The notes under the pieces are model-generated. The model made no database searches, was not told where the DNA came from, and saw nothing but the letters and a program-made list of their open reading frames with translations. DNA of 64,000 bases from Acidobacteriota bacterium (GTDB lineage: Bacteria; Acidobacteriota; Aminicenantia; Aminicenantales; Saccharicenantaceae), in contig JAKLEN010000008.1 in the NCBI GenBank assembly GCA_022711665.1, forward strand, positions 62,001 through 126,000. Reading direction: 5' to 3'. A program made the position numbers and the translations under genes. Positions 42,242 through 50,260 of the stretch are shown in pieces; the stretch's first letter is position 1, and every line of letters begins with the position of its first letter.

Positions 42242-42460
42242 ATGAGCGGTTATCGGTTTTCAGCGTTTGTCATTCGCGACAGCGAAGGCTGGGTCGCCCA
42301 CTGCCCGGACTTCCCCGACTGCCGGGCCTGCGGCGCGACCTATGAGCTGGCGCTGGCCAACCTTCGCGAGGCCATACGGATCTACGTCGAGGACGGCCTG
42401 GGCGACGACGAAGCTCCGCCCCAGCACGACGACCCGTCGTTCACGACGCTCAGCCTCTGA
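42242..42460 (+). CDS. HicB-like antitoxin-fold protein, orphan
   Basis: A 72-residue UPF0150/HicB-type protein: YRFSAFVIRDSEGWVAHCPDFPDCRACG, then YELALANLREAIRIYVEDG, i.e. the partial RNase H-like fold. The DNA-binding tail found in longer HicB proteins is absent. GGAGG is 5 bases before the ATG. No HicA toxin gene is visible on either side, so it may be a solitary regulator or leftover. The frame can be extended upstream to 42158, but those residues fit no known part of the family. Confidence 0.7.
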   Translation: MSGYRFSAFVIRDSEGWVAHCPDFPDCRACGATYELALANLREAIRIYVEDGLGDDEAPPQHDDPSFTTLSL

Positions 42461-42491
42461 GCCCGGCCGGCGGCGCCCCCGGACGCCTTTC

Positions 42492-42500
42492 TGGTATACT
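42492..42500 (+). promoter_or_regulatory. extended -10 promoter for the CDF transporter
   Basis: TGGTATACT is a good extended -10 box with no recognisable -35. The ATG at 42544 is about 37 bases below the predicted start. Confidence 0.45.
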
Positions 42501-42543
42501 GGTCCGGTTCGGCGTGCCCGGTAACGCCGGCACCGGATGAGAT

Positions 42544-43461
42544 ATGAGTTCCGTTGAAAGCCCCGATAAGCGCAGCCTGCACGCGGTCAATCTCGCTCTG
42601 GCCGCGAATACGGGGCTGGCCGCGCTCAAGACCGCCGTCGGGATCCTGGGGCACAGCCCCGCCCTGCTGGCGGACGGCATCAATTCCACCTCCGACGTGG
42701 CCTACAACATCATCATCAAGGCCTTTGTCCGGCTGGCCCACAAGCCCGCCGATGCCGACCATCCGTACGGGCATCGACAGTTCGAGAGCATCGCCGCCCT
42801 TGTGGTCGGGGCCTTCGTCCTGACGACGGCCGTGGCCATCCTCTGGGACGCGGCCAACGAGATCTATGATCTGGCCGTAGGCGCGACCGCCTTTGCCCGG
42901 GCTTCGCTGGGCGCCCAGATCGTCGCCCTGTTCACCGTGGCCGTGAAAATCTGGCTGACCCGCAAGACCCGTCACATCGCCCGGCAGACCGGCAACCTGG
43001 CCATCCGGGCACTCGCGTTCGATCATCGCAATGACATCTTCTCCGCGGCGGCGGCCAGTATCGGCATCTTTCTGGCCCGCAGCGGCTCTCCGTTCTTCGA
43101 CCCCCTGGCGGGGGCCCTGGTGGCCCTGGTGATATTCAAGACCGGGCTCGGCATCCTGCGCGAATCCTCGGGGGACCTTATGGATACCGTTCCCACCCGG
43201 GAGCTGGATGAACTGGTTCGGGCCGCCGCCGCCAGGATCCCCGGCGTCCTGGCCCTCGAGGAGATGCAGGCCCACCGCTTCGGTCCCTACCTCGTCATCA
43301 ACCTGACCATCGCCGTGGAAGGCGGGCTGACCGTGGCCGAGGGGGACGCCATAGCCGCGCATCTGGAACGTGACCTTCATCGGGACCTCGACCTGTTGAG
43401 GCGCGTCCATATCCATTATCACCCTCTGTCGGCGGCGAACACGCCCCCGGCCGGGTCCTGA
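42544..43461 (+). CDS. cation diffusion facilitator, manganese-type site
   Basis: A 305-residue CDF exporter with six transmembrane helices and a cytoplasmic C-terminal domain (LEEMQAHRFGPYLVINLTI). The transport site in helices 2 and 5 is Asn47/Asp51 (LADGINSTSD) and Asp160/Asp164 (AFDHRNDIF), i.e. N-D-D-D. Zinc exporters have H/D-D-H-D at these places; manganese exporters such as MntE have N-D-D-D. HPYGHRQFE is the cytoplasmic loop signature. It likely expels Mn(II) (inferred) from the cytoplasm using the proton gradient. Confidence 0.85.
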   Translation: MSSVESPDKRSLHAVNLALAANTGLAALKTAVGILGHSPALLADGINSTSDVAYNIIIKAFVRLAHKPADADHPYGHRQFESIAALVVGAFVLTTAVAILWDAANEIYDLAVGATAFARASLGAQIVALFTVAVKIWLTRKTRHIARQTGNLAIRALAFDHRNDIFSAAAASIGIFLARSGSPFFDPLAGALVALVIFKTGLGILRESSGDLMDTVPTRELDELVRAAAARIPGVLALEEMQAHRFGPYLVINLTIAVEGGLTVAEGDAIAAHLERDLHRDLDLLRRVHIHYHPLSAANTPPAGS

Positions 43462-43477
43462 CCGCCGGTGTCGGTCA
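43459..43477. terminator. weak hairpin between convergent CDF and GNAT genes
   Basis: TGACCG and CGGTCA pair across 7 bases, overlapping the CDF stop codon. No T-run follows. Confidence 0.3.
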
Positions 43478-43528
43478 AAGACGGTTTGGCCGCGAGGGCT
43501 TGTTTGATCCCGTTTGCAGGTCCGGATT

Positions 43529-44317
43529 CTAGCCCACCAGCTTCTTGACCCGTTTGGCGATGGCCTTCCGGATCTTCTCGTAGGACGGCGGCGGCCCCAT
43601 GCGGATGGACCTGCCATCGACGAAGATGGCGTCGGGCTCACCCCATTCCTCGAAAGCGCTTCGCCCGGAGGTGTCGACGGCCCGGAAGGCGACCTTGTCG
43701 CCGAATCCGGCGGCGGCCCGCTTGGCCCGTTCGAAGGCCATGTTCATCGCCGGACACCAGCCGTTGACCAGGGCGGTGACGGCCACTTTCCCCGGCTCGG
43801 GCTCCGGCCGCTTCTTGTCGCGGATCCACCGGGGCGGCTCGGCGTCGGCCGCGAAGGGCTTCCAGAGAAGGACCTGCATGCCCAGCGCGTCGGCCTTACG
43901 GTAACCGTGCTTCTTGAACCAGGACGCCCGCATGAAGACGGGCAGGGCCATGCCCCAGGCGGCCATGCCCTTGGCTCCGAGCTCCCGGGCGTCCTGTTCC
44001 GCGGCCGCCAGCAGTGCCGCGCCCATCCCTTTCTTCTGGAAGTTCCCCCGGCCCTGCTTGTGGCCGTGGACCCAGACGCACTGGATGACGTAGAGTCCGT
44101 GCCCCGCGACGAACGCCTCCTCGATCGGGACGTATTGGATCATCCCCCCGATGACGCCCCTGTCGTCGAGGGCCAGCTTGACCCGCAGGCCCCTCGGCCG
44201 CATCTTTTCCAGCCAGCGGGCCTTGTGGTCGCCGCTTTCTTTGAGCTCGTCCGACCAATCCTCGAGGCAGACGCAGAATTGGGATTCGTGTTCGGGCGAC
44301 AAGGAAACGATTTGCAT
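43529..44317 (-). CDS. GNAT acetyltransferase with C-terminal YoaP thioredoxin-like domain
   Basis: A 262-residue two-domain protein. Residues about 1-150 are a GNAT fold (GVIGGMIQYVPIEEA; acetyl-CoA loop QKKGMGAALLAAAE). About residues 155-262 match the YoaP-like C-terminal domain: NGWCPAMNMAFERAKRAAAG carries one Cys at the thioredoxin position. The acceptor substrate is unknown. GGGGAGAG precedes the ATG. Convergent with the CDF gene. Confidence 0.8.
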   Translation of the reverse strand: MQIVSLSPEHESQFCVCLEDWSDELKESGDHKARWLEKMRPRGLRVKLALDDRGVIGGMIQYVPIEEAFVAGHGLYVIQCVWVHGHKQGRGNFQKKGMGAALLAAAEQDARELGAKGMAAWGMALPVFMRASWFKKHGYRKADALGMQVLLWKPFAADAEPPRWIRDKKRPEPEPGKVAVTALVNGWCPAMNMAFERAKRAAAGFGDKVAFRAVDTSGRSAFEEWGEPDAIFVDGRSIRMGPPPSYEKIRKAIAKRVKKLVG

Positions 44318-44386
44318 GGCTCTCTCCCCTGGCGCGGGCGCCTGGGAAGGCCGGACGCGCCGGACGCCCTTTCGGGCGACAGTGCC

Positions 44387-44416
44387 ACATTAGTCAACGC
44401 GGCCTGGGACTGTCAA
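44387..44416 (-). promoter_or_regulatory. sigma-70 promoter for the GNAT-YoaP gene
   Basis: Minus strand: -35 TTGACA, 18 bp, -10 TAATGT; leader of about 63 bases. Confidence 0.5.
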
Positions 44417-44492
44417 GGATGTTGCCGGCAGCGGGATTATTTTGGCTGCCGGGACCGCGCGAAAAGTCGTATCATGAAGCCGGATCGCACGG

Positions 44493-44517
44493 GGAAACGA
44501 GAAAGTTCCGGAGGGTC
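44493..44517 (+). promoter_or_regulatory. possible ECF-type autoregulatory promoter
   Basis: GGAAAC, 16 bp, GTC resembles the GGAAC/GTC pattern read by many ECF sigma factors and lies 55 bases above the sigma gene. Weak support. Confidence 0.25.
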
Positions 44518-44571
44518 AGACAAATCGGCCCCGATGCCGGGTCCTCATAAGCGAGATCGAAAAGGCGATCA

Positions 44572-45060
44572 TTGAACCTCGACGAGCTGTATGAACGCCA
44601 TGGCGAGAGCCTCTACCGCTATCTTCTCTTCAGGCTCGGATCGGCCGAGGACGCCGAGGACGTGCTCCAGGAAGCCTTCTGCCGGTTCGCCCGCTACGAC
44701 CTGCGCTGGCGGCTCGTCAGGAACGAACGGGCCTTCGTCTTCCGGGTCGCCCGGAACGAGGCCAACCGGTGCCTCCGGCGCAAGCTGGGGCGGAAAGAGG
44801 GGGAGATAATGATCGCGTTGGGGGCGGCGGGCGGCCTGGCCGAAGCCTTCGCCGCTCCGGACGAGCCGTCCCTGGCCCTGCTGCTGCGGCGGGCCGAAGA
44901 GCTCCCGGCCGAACAGCGGGAAGCGGTCTATTTGAAGGTCTTCGACGGACTGACGTTCAAGGAGATCGCTTCGGTCTGCGGCGTTTCGGCGAACACGGCC
45001 GCCAGCCGCTACCGTTACGGGATCGAGAAGCTGCGCCGGGCCGTTGGGGGGGAACCATGA
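44572..45060 (+). CDS. ECF-type RNA polymerase sigma factor
   Basis: A 162-residue sigma-70 family regulator. Region 2: LYRYLLFRLGSAEDAEDVLQEAFCRF; region 4: LPAEQREAVYLKVFDGLTFKEIASVCG then NTAASRYRYGIEKLR as recognition helix. It directs polymerase to a small regulon, usually including its own operon. The start is TTG 44572, preceded by AAAAGGCGA. The next gene, probably its anti-sigma factor, overlaps the stop by 4 bases (ATGA). Confidence 0.9.
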   Translation: MNLDELYERHGESLYRYLLFRLGSAEDAEDVLQEAFCRFARYDLRWRLVRNERAFVFRVARNEANRCLRRKLGRKEGEIMIALGAAGGLAEAFAAPDEPSLALLLRRAEELPAEQREAVYLKVFDGLTFKEIASVCGVSANTAASRYRYGIEKLRRAVGGEP

Positions 45061-45521
45061 ACGGCGATCGAACGAAGGCGGCCGGGCCCGGCTCGCCGGA
45101 TATCGAAAGGGAGATGGCGCGGCTTGCCGCCCGGCCCGCGCCGAGGGGATTGCGCGACCGGGTCCTCGGGCGCGCCGGCGAGGCCCGAAAGGGCGCGGTC
45201 CTGGCGCCGTGGGCTCGGGCGCTGGCCGTCGCCTGCGCCGTCGCGGTCGCGGCGGCGCTGCTCATCGAGCCGTTCGCCGGCCGGCGCGAGGCGGTCCGCC
45301 TGGCGGCTCTCCTCGACGGCCGCAGGGCCGCTCCCGCGGCCGGCCAGACGGCGGAGATCGCGGAGATCCTGGCCGGGCAGACCGGCGTGGCCGAGAGGCT
45401 GGCCCGCCTCCGGTTCGCCGGCGCGGCCGCGGCCCGCCGGGAACGGGGACGTCGGGTCACCGAAGCACGGGAAAAAATGAAAGGATGGCTGGCCTATGAA
45501 AGCTCTGAAGATCTTATCTAG
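45057..45521 (+). CDS. single-span membrane protein, probable anti-sigma factor
   Basis: A 154-residue protein with one central transmembrane helix (ALAVACAVAVAAALLI, about residues 58-73), an N-terminal cytoplasmic part (DIEREMARLAARPAPRGLRDRVL) and an outer part rich in Ala/Arg. Size, topology and overlap with the sigma gene fit an anti-sigma factor. There is no HxxxCxxC zinc motif, so it is not of the ZAS type. Function is inferred from context. Confidence 0.7.
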   Translation: MNGDRTKAAGPGSPDIEREMARLAARPAPRGLRDRVLGRAGEARKGAVLAPWARALAVACAVAVAAALLIEPFAGRREAVRLAALLDGRRAAPAAGQTAEIAEILAGQTGVAERLARLRFAGAAAARRERGRRVTEAREKMKGWLAYESSEDLI

Positions 45522-46833
45522 GATCGGCGTCGGGCTCCTCGTCGTCGCCGCGGCGGCGCTTCTTGTCCGCGCGGTCCTGAATTATTCCGAAGGACGCAAG
45601 CTGGCCGGGGCCCTGGCGGACCTCAAGGCCGGGGGAGTCCCGATCTCCGCCGGGGATCTGGCCCTTCCCTGTTCAGAGGAGGACAATGGGGCGCGCCAAT
45701 GGAGGGCCGCGGAAAGCCTGCTCGACCTGACGAACGACGAGCGGGCGCTCCTCAGCCGGGTTTTCCTCGACCTGGTCTCCGGGAAACCGCCGGCCGAGCG
45801 CGACCGGGCCCGGATCGAAGCGGTCGTCGCCAGGAGCCAGAAGCCCCTCGGCCTCATTCACGAGATGGCCGCGAAGCCGTGCTTCCTGTATCGGGACCCC
45901 GGCAGCCCGTTGAGCGAGGCGTTGATCCCGAGCGCCGTCATGATGGTCACCGCCACCCGGCTCCTGGGCTTCGAAGCCCTCGGCCGGGCCGAGGCCGGGG
46001 ATGTGCCCGGGGCGCTGGACGCGATACGGTCCGATCTGCGGTTCGCCGCCCAGATAGCTTCGGAAGGGACGTTGATGGCCCAGCTCATCGCCGTCGCCGA
46101 TACCAGGATGCTGGCCGGCTTCCTCGAGGCTGTCTGCCGGGATCGCTTTGTCGACGACCAGTCCCTGCTCCGCGTCATCGGGGACCTCGAACCCGAGGCG
46201 TGGCGGGGCAGGCAGGCCCGGGCGATCCGCGGCGAGTGCACCCTCTTTATCGAGACGGGGCTCAAGGGCCTGTCGGGCGCGCGGGCGGACCTGCCCGCTT
46301 TCTGGGGCAACCTGAGCCCGCTCCAGCGCTTCGGCGTTTGGCTGATCCGCCCTCTCCTGAAGTGGGACATGCGGACGACGCTGCCCAGGTTCCCCGAAGC
46401 CGAAGCCCAGGCCCGCCGTCCTTATTACGAGACCCGCGCCTCCCTCCGGGAGCGGGAACGGATGATCGCCGAGCGGCCCTGGTACGCCTACTTCTCCAAG
46501 CTGCTCCTGGGCAACCTCGACGCGGCCTTCATGAAGGAGGCTCAGCTCGAAGCGACCCTGCTGGCCGCCCGGACCGGCCTGGCCTGCCGTCTTTACAAGA
46601 GCCGGACCGGAAGCTACCCCGAGAGCCTCGGGGCCCTCGTCCCGGACCTCCTGAAGGAAGTGCCCATCGACCCGTTCACCGGCCAGCCCTTCGTTTATCG
46701 CCGAGAAGGGGAGGGATTCATCGTCTACAGCCTGGGCTCGAACCAGAAGGACGACGGCGGACGGTCGACGTACATGATCACCCAGCTGGTCATGGAGAAG
46801 GACGACGACGTGTCGTGGAGGGAGACTAGATGA
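45496..46833 (+). CDS. uncharacterised membrane-anchored protein of the sigma operon
   Basis: A 445-residue protein with one N-terminal anchor (about 8-28) and a mostly helical outer domain. The last 70 residues (YPESLGALVPDLLKEVPIDPF; FIVYSLGSNQKDDGG) resemble the C-terminal loop region of type II pseudopilins, although the N-terminus is not a prepilin. I do not know the family's function. It overlaps the anti-sigma gene by 26 bases and the cupin by 4, so all four genes form one operon. It may be the regulon's effector or the sensor of the envelope signal. Confidence 0.75.
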   Translation: MKALKILSRIGVGLLVVAAAALLVRAVLNYSEGRKLAGALADLKAGGVPISAGDLALPCSEEDNGARQWRAAESLLDLTNDERALLSRVFLDLVSGKPPAERDRARIEAVVARSQKPLGLIHEMAAKPCFLYRDPGSPLSEALIPSAVMMVTATRLLGFEALGRAEAGDVPGALDAIRSDLRFAAQIASEGTLMAQLIAVADTRMLAGFLEAVCRDRFVDDQSLLRVIGDLEPEAWRGRQARAIRGECTLFIETGLKGLSGARADLPAFWGNLSPLQRFGVWLIRPLLKWDMRTTLPRFPEAEAQARRPYYETRASLRERERMIAERPWYAYFSKLLLGNLDAAFMKEAQLEATLLAARTGLACRLYKSRTGSYPESLGALVPDLLKEVPIDPFTGQPFVYRREGEGFIVYSLGSNQKDDGGRSTYMITQLVMEKDDDVSWRETR

Positions 46834-47180
46834 GCGAGAAGCCTATCCCGTACCGGGCCATCGACTGGAACGCGGTCCCGCGGACGGAGCACAAAGGTGA
46901 GACCGGAACATCGTTCTGGCGAACCGTTCAGATCGGCGGGCTGCGGATCCGCATCGTCGAATATTCGCCCGGCTACCTGGCCGACCACTGGTGCCGGAAA
47001 GGCCATATCGTGCATTGCCTCGACGGCGAATTCGTCAACGAGCAGGAGAACGGCGACCGGACGGTCATGACGGGGGGAATGACCTACGTCGTCTCGGACG
47101 GGGCCAGCTCGCACCGTTCCCGGACGGAGGGCGGTGCGACGCTTCTGATCGTCGACGGGGATTTCCTGAAGCCGGAATGA
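46830..47180 (+). CDS. DHCW-motif-type cupin protein
   Basis: A 116-residue single cupin. RIRIVEYSPGYLADHWCRKGHIVHCLDGE carries the D-H-x-C cluster that names this cupin subgroup, and GGMTYVVSDG the second beta motif. It probably binds one metal; the ligand is unknown. It is the last gene of the ECF sigma operon, starting at an ATGA overlap with the preceding stop. Confidence 0.82.
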   Translation: MSEKPIPYRAIDWNAVPRTEHKGETGTSFWRTVQIGGLRIRIVEYSPGYLADHWCRKGHIVHCLDGEFVNEQENGDRTVMTGGMTYVVSDGASSHRSRTEGGATLLIVDGDFLKPE

Positions 47181-47197
47181 CCGCGGGGCCCGTCCCG

Positions 47198-47227
47198 GGA
47201 CTCCGAAGCCTGAGGCTAGGCGAGTCC
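47198..47227. terminator. imperfect hairpin between convergent genes
   Basis: GGACTC and GAGTCC enclose AGCC and GGCT, between the cupin and URO-D-like genes. No T-run on either strand. Confidence 0.35.
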
Positions 47228-47287
47228 GCCGAGGACGAGATGTCACGGAGGGTGGCGGCCAGGGCCGGGAACTCGCCCAGTCTGGCG

Positions 47288-48403
47288 CTAGTAGACGCAG
47301 GCCCGGGCCGCCTCGGCGTAGACCCGCAGGTTCTCCGGCGGCGTCTCGAAGAAGTGGTCGCAGCACGACAGGATGTAGCCGCCGTCGCCGCCGACCTTCT
47401 CGAACAGCTCGAAGACCTTCCGCCGGATCGTCTCCGCCGGGCCGGCCGTCAGGACATTGAACTGGTCGAGACCGCCGATGAGGGCCAGCCGGCCGGCGAT
47501 CTTGGCCTTGAAGTCCCAGGGCTCCTGGTTGCCGCCGATCGAGACCGGCGCCAGGGTCTCGGAGGCGTCGCAGCCGTTGGCCACGATGAGCTCCTCGATG
47601 CCCCTGGTCCCGCCGCAGGTGTGGTAGACGACCTTGAAGCCGAGGGCGTGGAGGGCGTCGTGCATCCTGCGGTCATAGGGCAGGCAGAACTCCCTGTGGA
47701 TGGCCGGCGAGATGAGCGTCGACGAAGCGGCCCCGCCGCCCGTCTCGACGAGGTCGAAGCGGGCCCCTTTCATCGTCTCGATGAAGCGCAGCTTCTTTTC
47801 GAGGAGGACGGCCAGCAGCTCGTGGACCCAGTCCGGCTCGTCGACGGTCCGCAGGATGAGGTCCTGGGCGCCGCAGAGGGCGGCGGCATGCTGCCAGCAG
47901 CCGGCCTGGTCGCCCCAGACGAAGCCGCGCAGGATGCCGCGATCGCCGACCGAATCGTAGGCCCGGGCCGCCGCCGCGACGTCGAGCGCGCCGACCGGCA
48001 TATATCTTTTAATGAGACCGACGTCCTCGTCGCGCTTGATGAGGAACTCCGTCACCCAGGCAGTCGTCCGGTCGCCTTCTGCCGCGTAGGTCAGGACCCC
48101 GCCCGGGGTCGTGATCGTGTGCCGGACGATCCGGCGGCCGGGGCCGCAGCTCAGGATCTTCGCCTCGTCGCGCCACTCGGGCGTCGAGAACCGCCGGAAG
48201 TCCGCGTCCAGGAGCCAGTAGTTGCCGAGGTCCTGGGAGAACTGGACGGCCGCGTCGAGGCCGACCGCGGCGAAGGCCTCGAGGTCGCTCAGGCCGCCCA
48301 TGAAGGCGTCGAGGTGGCATTCCTGCCACTGGTGGACGGTGGCCGGCAGCCGGTCCGGCTTCTCCAGGGCCAGGGCCCGCAGCATCCGCTCCTTGGAGGT
48401 CAT
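47288..48403 (-). CDS. uroporphyrinogen-decarboxylase-fold protein (MtaA/CmuA-like methyltransferase)
   Basis: A 371-residue URO-D-superfamily protein. MTSKERMLRALALEKPDRLP is the typical opening. A zinc site like that of corrinoid methyltransferases is visible as YHTCGG and, near the end, SCCDHFFE (H-x-C ... C). The arginine and aspartate pockets of true heme-pathway URO-D are not evident. It may transfer methyl groups from a corrinoid protein, but no corrinoid protein gene is adjacent. The -10 box lies only 7 bases before the ATG, so the message is probably leaderless. Confidence 0.82.
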   Translation of the reverse strand: MTSKERMLRALALEKPDRLPATVHQWQECHLDAFMGGLSDLEAFAAVGLDAAVQFSQDLGNYWLLDADFRRFSTPEWRDEAKILSCGPGRRIVRHTITTPGGVLTYAAEGDRTTAWVTEFLIKRDEDVGLIKRYMPVGALDVAAAARAYDSVGDRGILRGFVWGDQAGCWQHAAALCGAQDLILRTVDEPDWVHELLAVLLEKKLRFIETMKGARFDLVETGGGAASSTLISPAIHREFCLPYDRRMHDALHALGFKVVYHTCGGTRGIEELIVANGCDASETLAPVSIGGNQEPWDFKAKIAGRLALIGGLDQFNVLTAGPAETIRRKVFELFEKVGGDGGYILSCCDHFFETPPENLRVYAEAARACVY

Positions 48404-48409
48404 GGCCGG

Positions 48410-48415
48410 ATTATA
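48410..48415 (-). promoter_or_regulatory. -10 box for a leaderless URO-D-like message
   Basis: Perfect TATAAT on the minus strand, 6 bases from the ATG at 48403. The -35 region reads TGGAAA at 18 bp, which is weak. Confidence 0.5.
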
Positions 48416-48463
48416 GGGGATTTCGCCCGACCTTTTCCATCCGGCCGCGCGACTCCGGCCGTC

Positions 48464-48492
48464 TTGTCTCCGTCATCCGCCTATGACATAAT
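48464..48492 (+). promoter_or_regulatory. sigma-70 promoter for the peroxiredoxin
   Basis: -35 TTGTCT, 17 bp, -10 CATAAT; leader about 43 bases with AGGGGAGG ribosome site. Confidence 0.6.
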
Positions 48493-48541
48493 GAGCGGGA
48501 AGATCCGGCCCGGCCGGCGTCTACAAAGGGGAGGCATCTCG

Positions 48542-49009
48542 ATGGGCAACACGAGGACTATTTGGGAAGGGGACATCGCTCCGGATTTTACGCTCAAGGA
48601 CCAGCATAACCGCGACTTCAAGCTGTCCGAATTCGCCGGCCGGCGGGTCCTGCTCTCGTTCCACCCGCTGGCCTGGACGCCCGTCTGTTCCGAGCAGGTG
48701 AAGGCCCTGGAGAGGCTCAAGGCCGTGTTCGATTCCCTGCGGACGGTCGCCGTCGGCATCAGCGTCGACAGCTTCCCCTGCAAGCACGCCTGGGCCAAGG
48801 AGCTGGGGATCAAGGAGACCAGGCTGCTCTGCGATTTCTGGCCGCACGGCGCCGTGGCCCACGCCCTGGGCCTGTTCCGCGAGGAGGATGGTTTCTCCAA
48901 CCGGGCCAACCTGGTCGTCGACGAGACCGGCCGCCTGGCCCTCATCAAGGAATACGAAATCCCCCAGCTGCCGGACCTCGAGGAGATCGTCGCCTTCCTG
49001 AGGAAGTGA
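48542..49009 (+). CDS. peroxiredoxin (AhpC/TSA, AhpE-like)
   Basis: A 155-residue thioredoxin-fold peroxidase. The peroxidatic Cys49 lies in HPLAWTPVCSEQ (PxxxTxxC). Cys80 (DSFPCKHAW) and Cys97 are possible resolving cysteines. It reduces peroxides at the expense of thiols. The short length fits the AhpE/one-Cys-like group. It is convergent with lysA, whose stop lies 9 bases away. Confidence 0.9.
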   Translation: MGNTRTIWEGDIAPDFTLKDQHNRDFKLSEFAGRRVLLSFHPLAWTPVCSEQVKALERLKAVFDSLRTVAVGISVDSFPCKHAWAKELGIKETRLLCDFWPHGAVAHALGLFREEDGFSNRANLVVDETGRLALIKEYEIPQLPDLEEIVAFLRK

Positions 49010-49018
49010 CGCCGGGCG

Positions 49019-50260
49019 TCAGATCAGGACCTCGCGCGGGATCGGCCGCAGGTTGTAGTGCGAGGCCATGCTCCGGCAGTAGGCGCCGGCCAGGAGGACG
49101 GCCAGGACGTCGCCGCTCTGGGGCAGGGGCATGAGCCGCTCCCGTCCGAAGACGTCGCCGGTCTCGCAGAGGTTCCCGGCCACGGTCAGGCGGGCCTTGT
49201 GCGGGCCGTCGACGCGGCTGGCGTTGACGATCTCGTGGTGGGCCGAAACGTAGATCGCCGGCCGCGGCACGGTGTTGAACGTCCCGCCGTCGACGCAGGC
49301 GAAGAGGTTGCCGTAGCTTTCCTTGACGTATTCGACCCCGAGGAGCAGGACCCCGGCGTCGCTGACCATGAACTTGCCCGGCTCGATCACCAAGGCCTTG
49401 ACGGAGAGGCCGGCCTTGGCCACAGCGCGGGAGATGTAGGCGATATAGTCCTCGACAGGGAAGAGACCGCGGCTCTTGAGGTAGCGCGGCCCGAACCCGC
49501 CCCCGAAATCCAGGAACTCGAGCCGGAAACCGGCCTTCTCGATCTCCCTGGCCTTGCGGATCATGCGGTCGACCGCCGTCAGGACCATGCCGTAGTCCTC
49601 GCGGACCCAGCCCGATCCGATATGCTGATGCAGGCCGACGGGCTGGAAGCCCAGCTTGCGGGCCCGGGCGAAGACATCGACGACCTTCCGGGGCTCGACC
49701 CCGAATTTAATGGGCGTGCCGTCAGACGACCGCTTGCCCGCGGTGATGGCCTTGGGATTGAAGCCCCGGCCGATGCCGGAGTTCCAGCGGACCGACACGC
49801 GGATGGCCCGGCCGGGGAAGCCGTTCCGGACCTCGCTCATGAGATCGAGCTGCTCGGGCGCGTCGATGTTGATCGTCAGCCCCTCGACGCCGAAAAGGAA
49901 CCGGAGATCGGCCCGGCTGACGCTCGTTCCGGTAAAGAGAATGCGCTCGGCAGGGAAGCCCGCCTTGAGGGCGGTCTCGACCTCGCAGGGGGACACGGCG
50001 TCGATCCAGGCGCCCCGCCGCTGGAGCAGGCGCAGGATGCCCATGTGGGGATTGGCCTTCATGGCGTAGGAGATCCGGCCGGGGAGGGCCGAGTACCGGG
50101 TGAAGGCGTCGTCGAGGCGCCCGTAGCGGTCCAGGATGCGGTCCTTGCCGTAGACGTAGAGCGGCGTGCCGTAGCGTTCGGCCAGGGCGGTCGCGTCCCG
50201 GCCGGCGATGATCAGCCGGTTGTCGCGGACTGAGACGAAATCAGTTTCCCACCAATTCAT
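49019..50260 (-). CDS. lysA: diaminopimelate decarboxylase-family PLP enzyme
   Basis: A 413-residue fold-III PLP decarboxylase. Lys68 (SYAMKAN) forms the Schiff base; HQHIGSGW and LDFGGGFG contact PLP phosphate, and EPGKFMVSDAG and GNLCETGDVFG match the lysA substrate region. It makes L-lysine from meso-diaminopimelate. Cell-wall or other carboxy-amino-acid decarboxylases of the same family cannot be excluded. GGGAGG precedes the ATG, which overlaps the stop of the DUF72 gene. Confidence 0.85.
   Translation of the reverse strand: MNWWETDFVSVRDNRLIIAGRDATALAERYGTPLYVYGKDRILDRYGRLDDAFTRYSALPGRISYAMKANPHMGILRLLQRRGAWIDAVSPCEVETALKAGFPAERILFTGTSVSRADLRFLFGVEGLTINIDAPEQLDLMSEVRNGFPGRAIRVSVRWNSGIGRGFNPKAITAGKRSSDGTPIKFGVEPRKVVDVFARARKLGFQPVGLHQHIGSGWVREDYGMVLTAVDRMIRKAREIEKAGFRLEFLDFGGGFGPRYLKSRGLFPVEDYIAYISRAVAKAGLSVKALVIEPGKFMVSDAGVLLLGVEYVKESYGNLFACVDGGTFNTVPRPAIYVSAHHEIVNASRVDGPHKARLTVAGNLCETGDVFGRERLMPLPQSGDVLAVLLAGAYCRSMASHYNLRPIPREVLI

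Noticed and set aside
44318-44571. Possible RNA gene in the gap before the ECF sigma gene
   Set aside because: No cloverleaf or stable long hairpin seen; the gap is explained by two promoter regions.
47198-47227. Hairpin as a strong intrinsic terminator
   Set aside because: The stem is interrupted and lacks a T-run, so only a weak entry was kept.
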